Assembly: GCA_943912835.1 (NCBI GenBank)
Contig: CALTVJ010000013.1
Location: 1 to 29,439 of the forward strand
Reading direction: 5' to 3'
DNA from: an uncultured Porphyromonas sp.
GTDB lineage: Bacteria; Bacteroidota; Bacteroidia; Bacteroidales; Porphyromonadaceae
DNA: 29,439 bases
Part shown: positions 16,391 to 25,600 of the stretch, piece by piece
Layout: every line of letters begins with the position of its first letter
Numbering within the stretch: the first letter of the stretch is position 1
Program-made: the position numbers and the translations under genes
Notes under the pieces: model-generated
Told to the model about the DNA's origin: nothing
Seen by the model: the letters and a program-made list of their open reading frames with translations, nothing else
Database searches by the model: none

Positions 16391-17822
16391 AATAAGTCTT
16401 TTCAACTGTTAGTGCTTGCATAAACTGCTTAGCAAGCCTCGTCCCACCTTTATGAGTCAGGTGAGTATAATCTTTGGCCGCTTCTCCACGTGAGGCCATA
16501 TCTGATATTCCTCCCAAGGCACGCATAGCTTTTAGAGAAGACCAAAATGCACAATGCATCTCTTGTGCTACTTCTTGTTGTGTCTTGTGGAGATAGAATA
16601 TACTTTGCATCGTCTCCAAGCCTTGAGCAGTCTTCTTGGCTCTATCCGAGACTCCCATAATAAGAATATCGGTATTAGGAGCAACACTGCGAAGCTTGGA
16701 TATCATCCCCCTAAGGGTCTTAGCATAGTTACTATAATCCTTTTGTTTAGCATTAGCTACATTAAGGCCATACTGTAGGATAATCAAATCATAGGGACGT
16801 TCTTCAACAAATTGTTTTGTTAATTCTTCGTCAATAGATAAGATATTCATACCAGAACTTCCTCTAAGACTCATGTTGTCTAAGCTCACCCCTGAGTTGT
16901 GTTCGATAGCGACTCCATACAAACTCAAGCCTTTCACCTCAGAGAAAGTTATTTTTGCACCACGTATAGCAGGCTCTATGTCCTGCTTCAAACTTCTAAG
17001 AGCAACCGAAGCATCAAGATAACGCGGGAGTATGGTATCTTGTAGATGAAGACTTACTTTTGCCTCTTCTTCTGCTGTATAATACAATGTTAGCATCCCA
17101 AAATCTGTGGCTCCTTGAGGCAATGTGTAACGTACCCAAGCTCCTTCACGAGGTACAAAATAATGTCCACTAAACACTTGCTTCGATTTAGCTGAAGACA
17201 AAACACTCTTATCCGTCCATCCTTCAAACTCATGACGTATAGATGTTCGGAATCCAGCAGTTTGAGATGTTAAGGGCATCCAACCAACACCTGCACCTCC
17301 ATATTTACCTTGCAACAAATTACGTAGTGGAGCTGTAAAAATATCTCCTTCTATAAACGAATCCCCCAAAACAGCAATGCGTACTGGACGGCCTAATGAC
17401 CCTCGACGAGTCAGAGATGAGAAAAATCTTTTCAAAGAGTTGCGACCCGTGTGATCATCATCAATAGCTACAAAAGTTGAATCTGCATCTATTCCACTTT
17501 GCTTTAAATTTTGTTGCCACAAAGCTTCTCTACGTTCCTCCTCCTGTTTTGTAACAGTAGGTTTATCTCGTTCAGCATCTCTATGAGGTGTTTTCTTTTT
17601 ATTAACCTCAGATTTATTCCCAGCTGAGTATCCCAATAAATCTTCTGGATTATCTAGATCTACACTATCCGTTGGTGCGATACGTATCTCGCTAAGCATA
17701 TCTACAGGCTTCAACTCCCATGATCCTATATGTGTAGGCAAATAATATAAGCATATTAGAAGTAAAGCAGATGAGAGCAAAAGTGCCCACATTCTTAAAG
17801 TATAATCTTTCTTTTCTTCCAT
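16362..17822 (-). CDS. membrane-anchored SGNH/GDSL hydrolase-family protein, long
   Basis: A 486-aa protein with one N-terminal membrane segment (~residues 11-28), a charged low-complexity linker (~60-105, rich in Lys, Glu, Arg) and a periplasmic SGNH domain. Block I is VLGDSFIEGD with Ser155; block III is LQYGLN, near residue 350, where Asn replaces the usual GTND form; block V is DYTHLTHKGG with Asp451 and His454. Between blocks I and III is a beta-rich insertion of ~150 residues that may bind carbohydrate (inference). It lies between the U32 gene (5-bp gap) and the shorter SGNH gene (overlap). Topology resembles AlgJ/PatB-like partners of MBOAT proteins. Confidence 0.83.
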   Translation of the reverse strand: MEEKKDYTLRMWALLLSSALLLICLYYLPTHIGSWELKPVDMLSEIRIAPTDSVDLDNPEDLLGYSAGNKSEVNKKKTPHRDAERDKPTVTKQEEERREALWQQNLKQSGIDADSTFVAIDDDHTGRNSLKRFFSSLTRRGSLGRPVRIAVLGDSFIEGDIFTAPLRNLLQGKYGGAGVGWMPLTSQTAGFRTSIRHEFEGWTDKSVLSSAKSKQVFSGHYFVPREGAWVRYTLPQGATDFGMLTLYYTAEEEAKVSLHLQDTILPRYLDASVALRSLKQDIEPAIRGAKITFSEVKGLSLYGVAIEHNSGVSLDNMSLRGSSGMNILSIDEELTKQFVEERPYDLIILQYGLNVANAKQKDYSNYAKTLRGMISKLRSVAPNTDILIMGVSDRAKKTAQGLETMQSIFYLHKTQQEVAQEMHCAFWSSLKAMRALGGISDMASRGEAAKDYTHLTHKGGTRLAKQFMQALTVEKTYYDAVHQTDN

Positions 17823-17827
17823 CTAAA

Positions 17828-19705
17828 CTATTCAGCACTTAAAAGATGCATTTCACATTTAACACAATCAAAATCTAATCTGATTTTATTCTTACCTTGA
17901 CACAAATACAAGGGCTCTACATAAGGCATCTTATCCTTATTAATACGTGTACAATACCCCAGTTCGTATTTTATACAATACTTGGTACACATTAATAATG
18001 AGTCTTGAGATTTTTCTAACTCGAATGCCGAATCAATTCGACTATACCCCTGTAATTGATAATGTTTTCGAGCTAAATGATTAGCCACATTAGCTCTATA
18101 ATCTGGAGTAAAATACGGACGACGAGGTAAAGTTAAACGATCTATAGATTTCATCAAAGGAGTTTTCAGACTCCTTTGAGAGACTTGCCGCTCCTTAATT
18201 ACATTTAATAAATTGCTACTTGCTTCTCGTCTCGCCTGAGACAACAAAGACAAAGGAACAAAATACTCATTCCCTCCAAAATCAAGAAACACCTCTTGCA
18301 TCACAAAAATAGTGTCTCCAACTTTTGACAACTCCATCTTCAAACGCTCATCATCAAAACGTTTGGCGATTTGTAGATCTGTTTCAATTGAACTAAAAGC
18401 AGATACATAAGGATCAAGTAACATTGAGAAAGTTAGAGTAAAGCCATTTTTCTCAGCTTTGAGAACTCCCCGTATAGGTAAACGCCTATCAGCAGTAACC
18501 TGAGAAAGCTTATCCTCCCAAGTTTTGTCATAGTTTCTATAAATCTGCGTGCCGATAGGAAGCTGTATTCGCCTTGCCGGATGTAATACACCCAAACTAG
18601 AAGCCATATTTATATTGACACCTCCAACATCTCCTTGTGGTGTTATATAGAGAAGTCCATCACCATTGGTTAATTCCTTTTGGGTGTCTATTGCCCATTT
18701 CTCCTTAGTACACTGTTTGAGTGTACCAATATATTCTCCTTGACTTTTTGGTGTCTTTGTATTAACAAGACTTCTTTTACTACTATGTAAATTAGCTATG
18801 TCTAGTTGATAATCTGTAAAACCTCTATTAAAGCTTTTATCTAACTGTGGCGTAAATTTATATGTATGCACCCCCAGAGAAGAGCGTTCATACTTATCGG
18901 GATACCTAGCAATTATCTTATCTAACTCTTGACGATAATATGCTGTGATATTTTTAACATAACTCTCGCCTTTGAGCCGACCTTCAATTTTGAAAGATGA
19001 AACCCCAGCAACAAGCAAATCTTCTAACAAAGAACTGCGGTTTAAGTCTTTAGGTGATAGCAGATGTTCTGATTGACGAATCAAAGTCCCTCTACTATCT
19101 CTCAAATCATAAGGCATACGACACTGTTGAGAGCATGTACCTCTATTGGCAGACCTATTAGTTAAAGCATGAGAAATATAACATCTACCACTATAGCTAA
19201 CACAAAGAGCACCATGTACAAATACTTCAAGAGGGGTATTGATCTGATCACTTATATGTCTTATTTGCTCTATATTCAACTCTCGAGCCAAAACGATCTG
19301 CTCAAAACCTAAAGCTTCTAGATGTAAGGCATCCTCAACAGATATTGTATCGCATTGTGTAGAGCTGTGTAAGGGTATAGGAGGAAGCTCCATCATGGTA
19401 ATCCCTAGATCCTGAACAATAACAGCATCTGCACCTGCCTTATAAATATCCCAAATCAATTTTTGGGCATCATTAAGTTCATCATCATATAGAATTGTAT
19501 TTAGTGCGACATATATGCGTACGCCAAACAAGTGAGCCTCGTCACACAGAAGACGAAGATCTTCTAGAGACACTCCAGCAGCAGCTCGAGCACCAAAACG
19601 AGGAGCTCCTATATAAACAGCATCAGCTCCATGCTGTATTGCAGCACGAGCTGTAGCCAAATCTTTTGCTGGCGCTAATAACTCTATACGACGCTTAGCC
19701 CCCAT
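17828..19705 (-). CDS. U32 family protein (RlhA/TrhP-like RNA hydroxylation family)
   Basis: A 625-aa cytoplasmic protein. The N-terminal ~300 residues are the U32 domain with ELLAPAKD at 8-15, GADAVYIG, and the family signature around EVFVHGALCVSYSGRC (160-175). Cys168, 175, 191 and 195 are candidates for an Fe-S cluster as found in U32 relatives (TrhP, RlhA, UbiU). The C-terminal ~300 residues add further beta-rich domains and end with a CVKCEM segment. The length fits the RlhA-like subgroup, which makes 5-hydroxycytidine in 23S rRNA in E. coli. The original label peptidase is probably wrong. Its ATG directly abuts the upp stop codon (TAA|ATG), which suggests coupled translation. Confidence 0.87.
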   Translation of the reverse strand: MGAKRRIELLAPAKDLATARAAIQHGADAVYIGAPRFGARAAAGVSLEDLRLLCDEAHLFGVRIYVALNTILYDDELNDAQKLIWDIYKAGADAVIVQDLGITMMELPPIPLHSSTQCDTISVEDALHLEALGFEQIVLARELNIEQIRHISDQINTPLEVFVHGALCVSYSGRCYISHALTNRSANRGTCSQQCRMPYDLRDSRGTLIRQSEHLLSPKDLNRSSLLEDLLVAGVSSFKIEGRLKGESYVKNITAYYRQELDKIIARYPDKYERSSLGVHTYKFTPQLDKSFNRGFTDYQLDIANLHSSKRSLVNTKTPKSQGEYIGTLKQCTKEKWAIDTQKELTNGDGLLYITPQGDVGGVNINMASSLGVLHPARRIQLPIGTQIYRNYDKTWEDKLSQVTADRRLPIRGVLKAEKNGFTLTFSMLLDPYVSAFSSIETDLQIAKRFDDERLKMELSKVGDTIFVMQEVFLDFGGNEYFVPLSLLSQARREASSNLLNVIKERQVSQRSLKTPLMKSIDRLTLPRRPYFTPDYRANVANHLARKHYQLQGYSRIDSAFELEKSQDSLLMCTKYCIKYELGYCTRINKDKMPYVEPLYLCQGKNKIRLDFDCVKCEMHLLSAE

Positions 19706-20359
19706 TTAAAGTTTTGTACCGTAAGCTAAGTCTCCAGCATCTCCCAAGCCTGGAACTATGTAGGCATGCTCATTGAGTGTTGGATCAATGGCTGCAATCC
19801 AAAGATGAATATGGCTATCTAGCAACTGTTTTTGTAAGTAATTTACAGCCTCTTGACTAGCAATTATCGATACCAAATGGACTTCTTTTGGAGTACCTTT
19901 TGTCAATAATGCTTTATAAGCTAACTCCATCGAACTACCTGTAGCCAACATCGGGTCTACAAGGATCAAAGTTTTACCATCCAAAGATGGAGAAGCTATA
20001 TACTCTATGAATATATCAAAGTTGAGACGATCTTTGTGTTTCCTATAGGCAGAAACAAAAGCATTCTCTGCAGTATCGTAATAGTTCAAAAAACCTTGAT
20101 GAAAAGATAAACCAGCCCTAAGAATAGTCCCCAACACAACCTGATCACTTATATGAGCACATTCGGCTATGCCTAGAGGGGTTTGTACTGGCTCAATAGC
20201 ATAATTAAGAGTTTTACTTATTTCATAGGCCATTATTTCGCCTACACGCTCTATATTACGTCGAAAACGCAGAGAATCTTTCTGAATCTCTACATTCCTC
20301 ATCTCACTAACAAAACGACCTAACAGAGAGTATTCCGTTACTAAATGTTTAATGTCCAT
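19706..20359 (-). CDS. upp: uracil phosphoribosyltransferase
   Basis: A 217-aa cytoplasmic salvage enzyme: uracil + PRPP to UMP + PPi. Seen: LGTILRAGLSFHQGF, the PRPP-binding motif VDPMLATGSSM (~residues 133-143), and the uracil-binding end YIVPGLGDAGDLAYG near the C terminus. Length is normal for the family. No uracil permease lies next to it. It is followed without a gap by the U32 gene and preceded by a small unknown gene 40 bp upstream. Confidence 0.94.
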   Translation of the reverse strand: MDIKHLVTEYSLLGRFVSEMRNVEIQKDSLRFRRNIERVGEIMAYEISKTLNYAIEPVQTPLGIAECAHISDQVVLGTILRAGLSFHQGFLNYYDTAENAFVSAYRKHKDRLNFDIFIEYIASPSLDGKTLILVDPMLATGSSMELAYKALLTKGTPKEVHLVSIIASQEAVNYLQKQLLDSHIHLWIAAIDPTLNEHAYIVPGLGDAGDLAYGTKL

Positions 20360-20399
20360 ATTTCTCCAGTTCTATTTATTTCTTACTTATCTATATCTC

Positions 20400-20684
20400 C
20401 TACAAAGATGGTAATTCAACATCCATAGCCGACAATATAGGTGTTATCTCCATCAGTAGGTTTTCAAGAGAGATCTGAGCACAAGCATCGTCCTCAATAT
20501 CTCTATCTACAACATAGTTTGGATGATGTAATACTATAGTTCCACTCAAAAATATCGTACGTTCAAGTTCTTCTTCAAACAAAGCGACATGAAGCGGAGT
20601 CCCAGACTGTAATTCGATATAAGGAAAAAGCAATATCCGATTACCAATCCTCAAACGATGTGCTGCGTAACGCTTGATCCCCAT
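20400..20684 (-). CDS. small hypothetical protein, 94 aa
   Basis: Not recognised. A 94-aa protein without signal peptide or membrane segment. The first half is beta-strand-like with a basic start (MGIKRYAAHRLRIGNR); the second half is acidic (VDRDIEDDACAQISLENLLMEI). It starts 9 bp after the DUF4296 gene and stops 40 bp before upp, in the same orientation, and has an ATG start. The position in a tight operon is the main reason to accept it as a real gene. Confidence 0.65.
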   Translation of the reverse strand: MGIKRYAAHRLRIGNRILLFPYIELQSGTPLHVALFEEELERTIFLSGTIVLHHPNYVVDRDIEDDACAQISLENLLMEITPILSAMDVELPSL

Positions 20685-20693
20685 AGATTAAAA

Positions 20694-21548
20694 TCACAAT
20701 TCTGTAGCATCCGGATTATCATCTGTTACCAAAGCTCCATCTATTGATGTATCATCCATATTTTCATCAGTAGTACCATCCACTGCGCTAGGGCTAGACC
20801 TACGCACAAAACGTAGACTATCCACCCAAAGAACGTCTTGACTACAGACCCCTCTCAAATAGCCTGAAACACGCACAACCGGCTTATTTGGGATTGTACT
20901 AAGATGTAAGGTAAAATCTCCGGATTTATCAATCATCAAGGTTTTGATTTGCTGAGAGGAATCCTGAGCATGAAAAGCTAATTCTAATCGAAACGCTTTA
21001 TTGAGTGGAAGTTTCTTTAATATCCCCCGCAAGCGAACAGAGAGCTCTCCTTCCGTATCTACATATGGTTGAGCAGGCTTGAAATCGAAACATCTGTTAA
21101 CAAGATCTCCTTCCTGATAAGCTGTAGCAGATACATTTAAGAGATTGACCGAATCTAGAGTATACCCTCGGAGTCCATTTTCATACTCATCACGTTTGAG
21201 ACGATCATCATACTTAATTTGTAGCCGCTGACTAAGCACCATAAAGCTATCACTTGCTAAACGATAAAAATCGTGATACAAAGGCATGTTATGTTTGACA
21301 TAGTACATCATTGAGCTATCCCAGTCACTCAAGCTATATCCCTCCTGCTTAAAGTATTGCTGATATGCAGATAAACGAATACTATCGGGCTCTCCATAGC
21401 TTTGTAAGCGAGCTGACAATAATGCATAACGAGGCAAAAGACGACGCACCTCATCTTCTGATATGAGACGCCAATCTCTATCTGTACAGCCGAGAAACAA
21501 GATTCCCGAAAAACCAATAGCGACTAAATTGAAAATACGCTTAAACAT
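20694..21548 (-). CDS. DUF4296-domain lipoprotein
   Basis: A 284-aa predicted lipoprotein: MFKRIFNLVAIGFSGILFLGC ends with a lipobox and Cys21. Residues ~30-115 show the DUF4296 layout: a short LISEDEVRRLLPRYALLSARL helix, SIRLSAYQQYFKQEGYSLSDWDSSMMYYVKH, and a DFYRLASDSF helix. The C-terminal ~130 residues are beta-rich and the last 35 are acidic and Asp/Thr-rich. Function unknown. It directly follows lspA (19 bp), the enzyme that would process its own signal peptide; a DUF4296 gene next to lspA is a recurring Bacteroidetes arrangement as far as I recall. Confidence 0.82.
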   Translation of the reverse strand: MFKRIFNLVAIGFSGILFLGCTDRDWRLISEDEVRRLLPRYALLSARLQSYGEPDSIRLSAYQQYFKQEGYSLSDWDSSMMYYVKHNMPLYHDFYRLASDSFMVLSQRLQIKYDDRLKRDEYENGLRGYTLDSVNLLNVSATAYQEGDLVNRCFDFKPAQPYVDTEGELSVRLRGILKKLPLNKAFRLELAFHAQDSSQQIKTLMIDKSGDFTLHLSTIPNKPVVRVSGYLRGVCSQDVLWVDSLRFVRRSSPSAVDGTTDENMDDTSIDGALVTDDNPDATEL

Positions 21549-21567
21549 ACCTCAAACGCTCTGTGGA

Positions 21568-22224
21568 CTACGACCTTTTTTCCTTTGAGAAGCTATCCAA
21601 AAGTTCTGTAAATGTACGAGGATAGCATAAAAACAAAAGGAAGACTCCTACAGAGATACAAGCATCAGCAAAGTTAAATATAGGGCTAAAAAATACAAAT
21701 GGCTCACCAGCCCACATAGGAAACCAATCTGGATAAGTCGTCCTTATGATAGGAAAGCTCAACATATCTACAACCTTACCATGAAGGAAATCTCCATATC
21801 CATCGCCCCAAGATACAAACTTAGCTACTTGGCCAACACTACTTGTGAATACCTCTCCATAGAAGAGACAGTCTATGATATTCCCTAGCCCACCAGCAAT
21901 AATCAAAGACAAGCAAAGCAGGAAGGGCATTTTATACTTTTGACTACGCACAATGCGATACAGGTAGAAACAGCCCAAAGACATAGCAAACAGACGAAAT
22001 AAAGTTAGCAATAACTTACTTCCTAGAGTGATGCCATAAGCCATCCCCTCATTCTCTATAAAATAGATCCTAAACCAAGAAAATATCTCGATCTGTTCAC
22101 CCTCTACCATGGAGGTCTTAACCCAAATCTTACTAATTTGGTCTACGAGTAGCAGGAATACAATAAAAGTAAATATCCATATCCCTTGCCGCTTGAAAAC
22201 TGAACCGATACTACTTGTGTTCAC
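21568..22224 (-). CDS. lspA: lipoprotein signal peptidase (signal peptidase II)
   Basis: A 218-aa inner-membrane aspartic protease that removes signal peptides from lipidated prolipoproteins. Seen: LLLVDQISKIWVK at 24-36; a NEGMAYGI segment at ~58-64; and the two catalytic Asp regions GGLGNIIDCLFYG (Asp118) and FNFADACISVG (Asp187). The insert of about 55 residues between them is long, as in other Bacteroidetes LspA. The only suitable start is GTG at 22224, inside the end of the dksA-like gene (14-bp overlap), so translation is probably coupled. GTG starts are uncommon in this window. Confidence 0.92.
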   Translation of the reverse strand: MNTSSIGSVFKRQGIWIFTFIVFLLLVDQISKIWVKTSMVEGEQIEIFSWFRIYFIENEGMAYGITLGSKLLLTLFRLFAMSLGCFYLYRIVRSQKYKMPFLLCLSLIIAGGLGNIIDCLFYGEVFTSSVGQVAKFVSWGDGYGDFLHGKVVDMLSFPIIRTTYPDWFPMWAGEPFVFFSPIFNFADACISVGVFLLFLCYPRTFTELLDSFSKEKRS

Positions 22225-22591
22225 CGAGCTTAGCTTCTATACTTTGTGTTGTGTGAGGTACAGCACGAAGACGCTCTTTGGGTATGAGTTTACCCGTAAC
22301 ACGGCACACACCATAGGTTTTATTTTCGATACGTACTAGAGCGGCTTGCAACCCTTGTATAAATTTCAACAAGCGCTCCGCCATACGACCATTCTCACCA
22401 CGACTCAGGTTAGCCGCACTCTCTTGTAGTGTCTTAAATGTTGGCTGTGTATCAACAACGTCATTCCCTGCAGAAACAGCATTAGCCCTTAAAGCCTCAT
22501 AATCTTTTGTTGCCTGCTCCAACTTTTGCATAATTAAGACCCGAAACTCTTGGAGTTCCTCGTCACTATAAGCAACTTTATTCGTAGTCAT
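22211..22591 (-). CDS. DksA/TraR-family protein lacking zinc cysteines
   Basis: A 126-aa cytoplasmic protein. The ATG at 22591 is preferred over TTG one codon before. The N-terminal ~75 residues form a helical hairpin as in DksA; the C-terminal part YGVCRVTGKLIPKERLRAVPHTT matches the DksA zinc-finger region but has one Cys only, so the C4 zinc site is lost. Such zinc-less forms are the usual Bacteroidetes version, to my knowledge. DksA binds the RNA polymerase secondary channel and works with ppGpp; here the role is inferred by family. It lies between ileS and lspA with a 14-bp overlap into lspA. Confidence 0.88.
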   Translation of the reverse strand: MTTNKVAYSDEELQEFRVLIMQKLEQATKDYEALRANAVSAGNDVVDTQPTFKTLQESAANLSRGENGRMAERLLKFIQGLQAALVRIENKTYGVCRVTGKLIPKERLRAVPHTTQSIEAKLGEHK

Positions 22592-22655
22592 CAAAAATTA
22601 TCATTTTCCTTCAGCTCTCCCGAAGGTTTTTTAATATTTACCTCTATGAATCTCT

Positions 22656-25600
22656 CTACAGTTTTTGAAGATATAATCTTAACTCGAAATTATCCATATC
22701 GAAAATTTCCGCTTCTTCTAGATGCTCATGTTCTTCAATACGAACAGCTTGAACTTCTGATGCTATTCGTGAGCCATAAGCAAGCAAAACGTCTTTCATC
22801 TCAGGATTTTTTTCGAAATGCAATACGATTTTATCGCTCAACTCTAGACCGGTAGATTTACGAAGATTTTGAATCCTATTAACCAGTTCTCGGCTAAGTC
22901 CCTCCAAACGAAGCTCTTCCGTAAGCGTTATATCTAATGCTACAGTTAAGTTCCCCTCATTAGCAACAAGCCAACCAGGTACATCTTCACTGTACACATC
23001 AACATCTTCACGTTCCAACTCGACCAAATGTCCTTGCACATCTAGACTTAACCTTCCGTCCCGTTCAATCTGGTTGATTTTTTCTTGTGAGAGTGTTGAT
23101 AATTCGGAAGCTATAAGCTTCATTATCTTACCATAACGTGGACCTAATCTTTTAAAGTCAGGCTTTATACGTTTTACTAGCTGTCCCTCTCCATCACGGA
23201 CAAATTTAAGTTCTTTGACATTTACTTCACTAAGGATCAAATCTTGAACTGGTTCTATAACCGCTCTCTGATTCTCATCTAGGATTGGGATAACCAAAGT
23301 CTGAAGAGGTTGACGTACTTTAAGATTTTCCTTACGACGTAGTGCCAAAACCATAGAGCATATCGATTGGGCTGTAGCCATACTTTGCTCCAAAGTTTCA
23401 TTTATCTCATGCTCATTGCTCTTAGGGAAAGAGACCAAATGTACAGACTCAGCAGAGAAAGTAAGATCTCGCCATAATTGATCTGCATAAAAAGGTGCCA
23501 CAGGAGCCATAAGACGAGCTATGGTCGTTAAGCAACGATAGAGAGTTTGGTAAGCAGATAGTTTATCTTGATCCATCTCTCCTGCCCAGAAACGGCGACG
23601 ACAAAGTCGTACATACCAATTACTAAGCTGCTCTGTGGTAAATTCACTGATGGCTCTAGCAGCTTTGGTTGGTTCATAGCTTTCAAAATAGTTATCAACT
23701 TCTGCTATGAGTGTGTTAAGGCTAGAGAGTATCCAGCGATCTATTTCAGGTCTATCTTGATAAGGTATTTGCTCTACATTGGGATCAAAACTATCATAAT
23801 TTGCATACAAGGCAAAGAACTGATAGGTATTGTATAAGGTTGCAAAGAACTTACGTTTTACTTCCTCTACCCCATCGACATCAAACTTAAGATTGTCCCA
23901 AGGAGAAGAGTTGCTAATCATGTACCAACGAAGAGGGTCGGAGCCATATTTTTGGATAGCTTCAAAAGGATCTACGGCATTACCCAGACGTTTACTCATC
24001 TTATTGCCATTTTTATCCAAGACCAATCCATTAGATATGACCGCCTTATAGCTTGTGGCATCCGATATCATAGTAGCCACAGCATGTAGAGTAAAGAACC
24101 AACCACGAGTTTGGTCTACTCCCTCTGCAATAAAGTCTGCAGGGAAAGCAGTCCCATTGTCTATCAGTTCTTTATTTTCAAACGGATAATGCAACTGAGC
24201 ATAAGGCATAGCCCCACTATCAAACCAAACATCAATCAAATCGGTCTCCCTCTTCATGACTTTCCCCGTTGAAGACACAAGTAAAATGTCATCTACAAAA
24301 GGACGATGTAAGTCTATCTTGGCATAATTCTCATCGCTATAGTCTCCAACAACAAAACCTTTCATCGGATTTTGTTGCATTACGCCCGCATCAACAGATC
24401 GCTCGATCTCTTGATACAATTCCTCCAAACTACCGATACATATTTGTTCGGCACCATCTTCAGTTCGCCAGATTGGCAATGGAGTCCCCCAATAACGGCT
24501 ACGTGATAAGTTCCAATCCTGAAGATTTTCTAGCCATTTCCCAAAACGCCCTGTACCAGTAGACTCTGGCTTCCAGTTAATCGTTTTGTTTAGCTCAATC
24601 ATACGCTCACGACACTCAGTCGTACGTATAAACCAACTATCTAAAGGATAGTACAATACAGGCTTATCTGTACGCCAACAGTGGGGATAGCTATGGGTAT
24701 ATTTCTCAATTTTGAATACGCGTCCTTGAGATTTAAGGAGAAGAGCAATCTCTACATCAAGACTATCATCTTTCTCACCTTTCGTCTCATCATAAGCATT
24801 CTTAACATAAGCACCCGAGAATGGTGTATATGCTTCTAGATTAACGCGCTCGCGAACAAATATCTCATCAAGGTTATCTAATGGATAAAGTCGACCTTGC
24901 AAATCCACCAAGGGCACTTCTTGTCCGTCACGATTGAGGACTAGTAGTGCAGGTACACCATGCGCTTTTGCTACTTTATTGTCATCAGCACCAAAGGTAG
25001 GTGCAATATGGACGATCCCCGTACCATCTTCGGTCGTTACAAAGTCTCCAGAGATAACTCGAAAAGCACCCTCTTCTGGTTTTACCCAAGGCAATAGTTG
25101 CTCATAAGTCAATCCAAGCAAATCAGCTCCCTTATATTCGGCTAAGACTTCGTAAGGCAAAGACTTTTGTCCTGGTTCATACTGAGAAACAGCTTCTGAA
25201 CCTTCATAGTCACTTGAGAAATGTTTCGAAACTAGATCTTTCGCAAGTATCACATTGATAGCTTGTGCTGTATAAGGATTATAAGTTCTTAAAAGCACAT
25301 AGTCAATCTGTTCACCGACACAGAGAGCTGTATTACTAGGCAAAGTCCAGGGAGTAGTAGTCCAAGCAAGAAAATACACATCTCCATACTGTGTCCATTC
25401 TTGTTTAGGATTCAGAACCCTAAACTGAGCGATACAAGTCGTATCTTTAACATCTCGATAACAGCCAGGTTGATTTAACTCGTGTGTACTGAGTCCTGTT
25501 CCTGCCGCAGGAGAATAGGGTTGTATCGTATAGCCCTTGTAAAGTAATCCTTTGTTGTATATCTGCTTGAGCAAATACCAAAGTGTCTCAATATAGCGAT

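Noticed and set aside
16391..16405. TTG start for the short SGNH protein
   Set aside because: Tandem ATGs at 16390/16387 immediately precede the signal peptide and give a better N terminus.
22608..22632. Hairpin CCTTC-N9-GAAGG followed by six T on the plus strand, between ileS and the dksA-like gene
   Set aside because: Only 5 bp of stem, and its T run faces the plus strand where no gene ends. Not accepted as a terminator for ileS.
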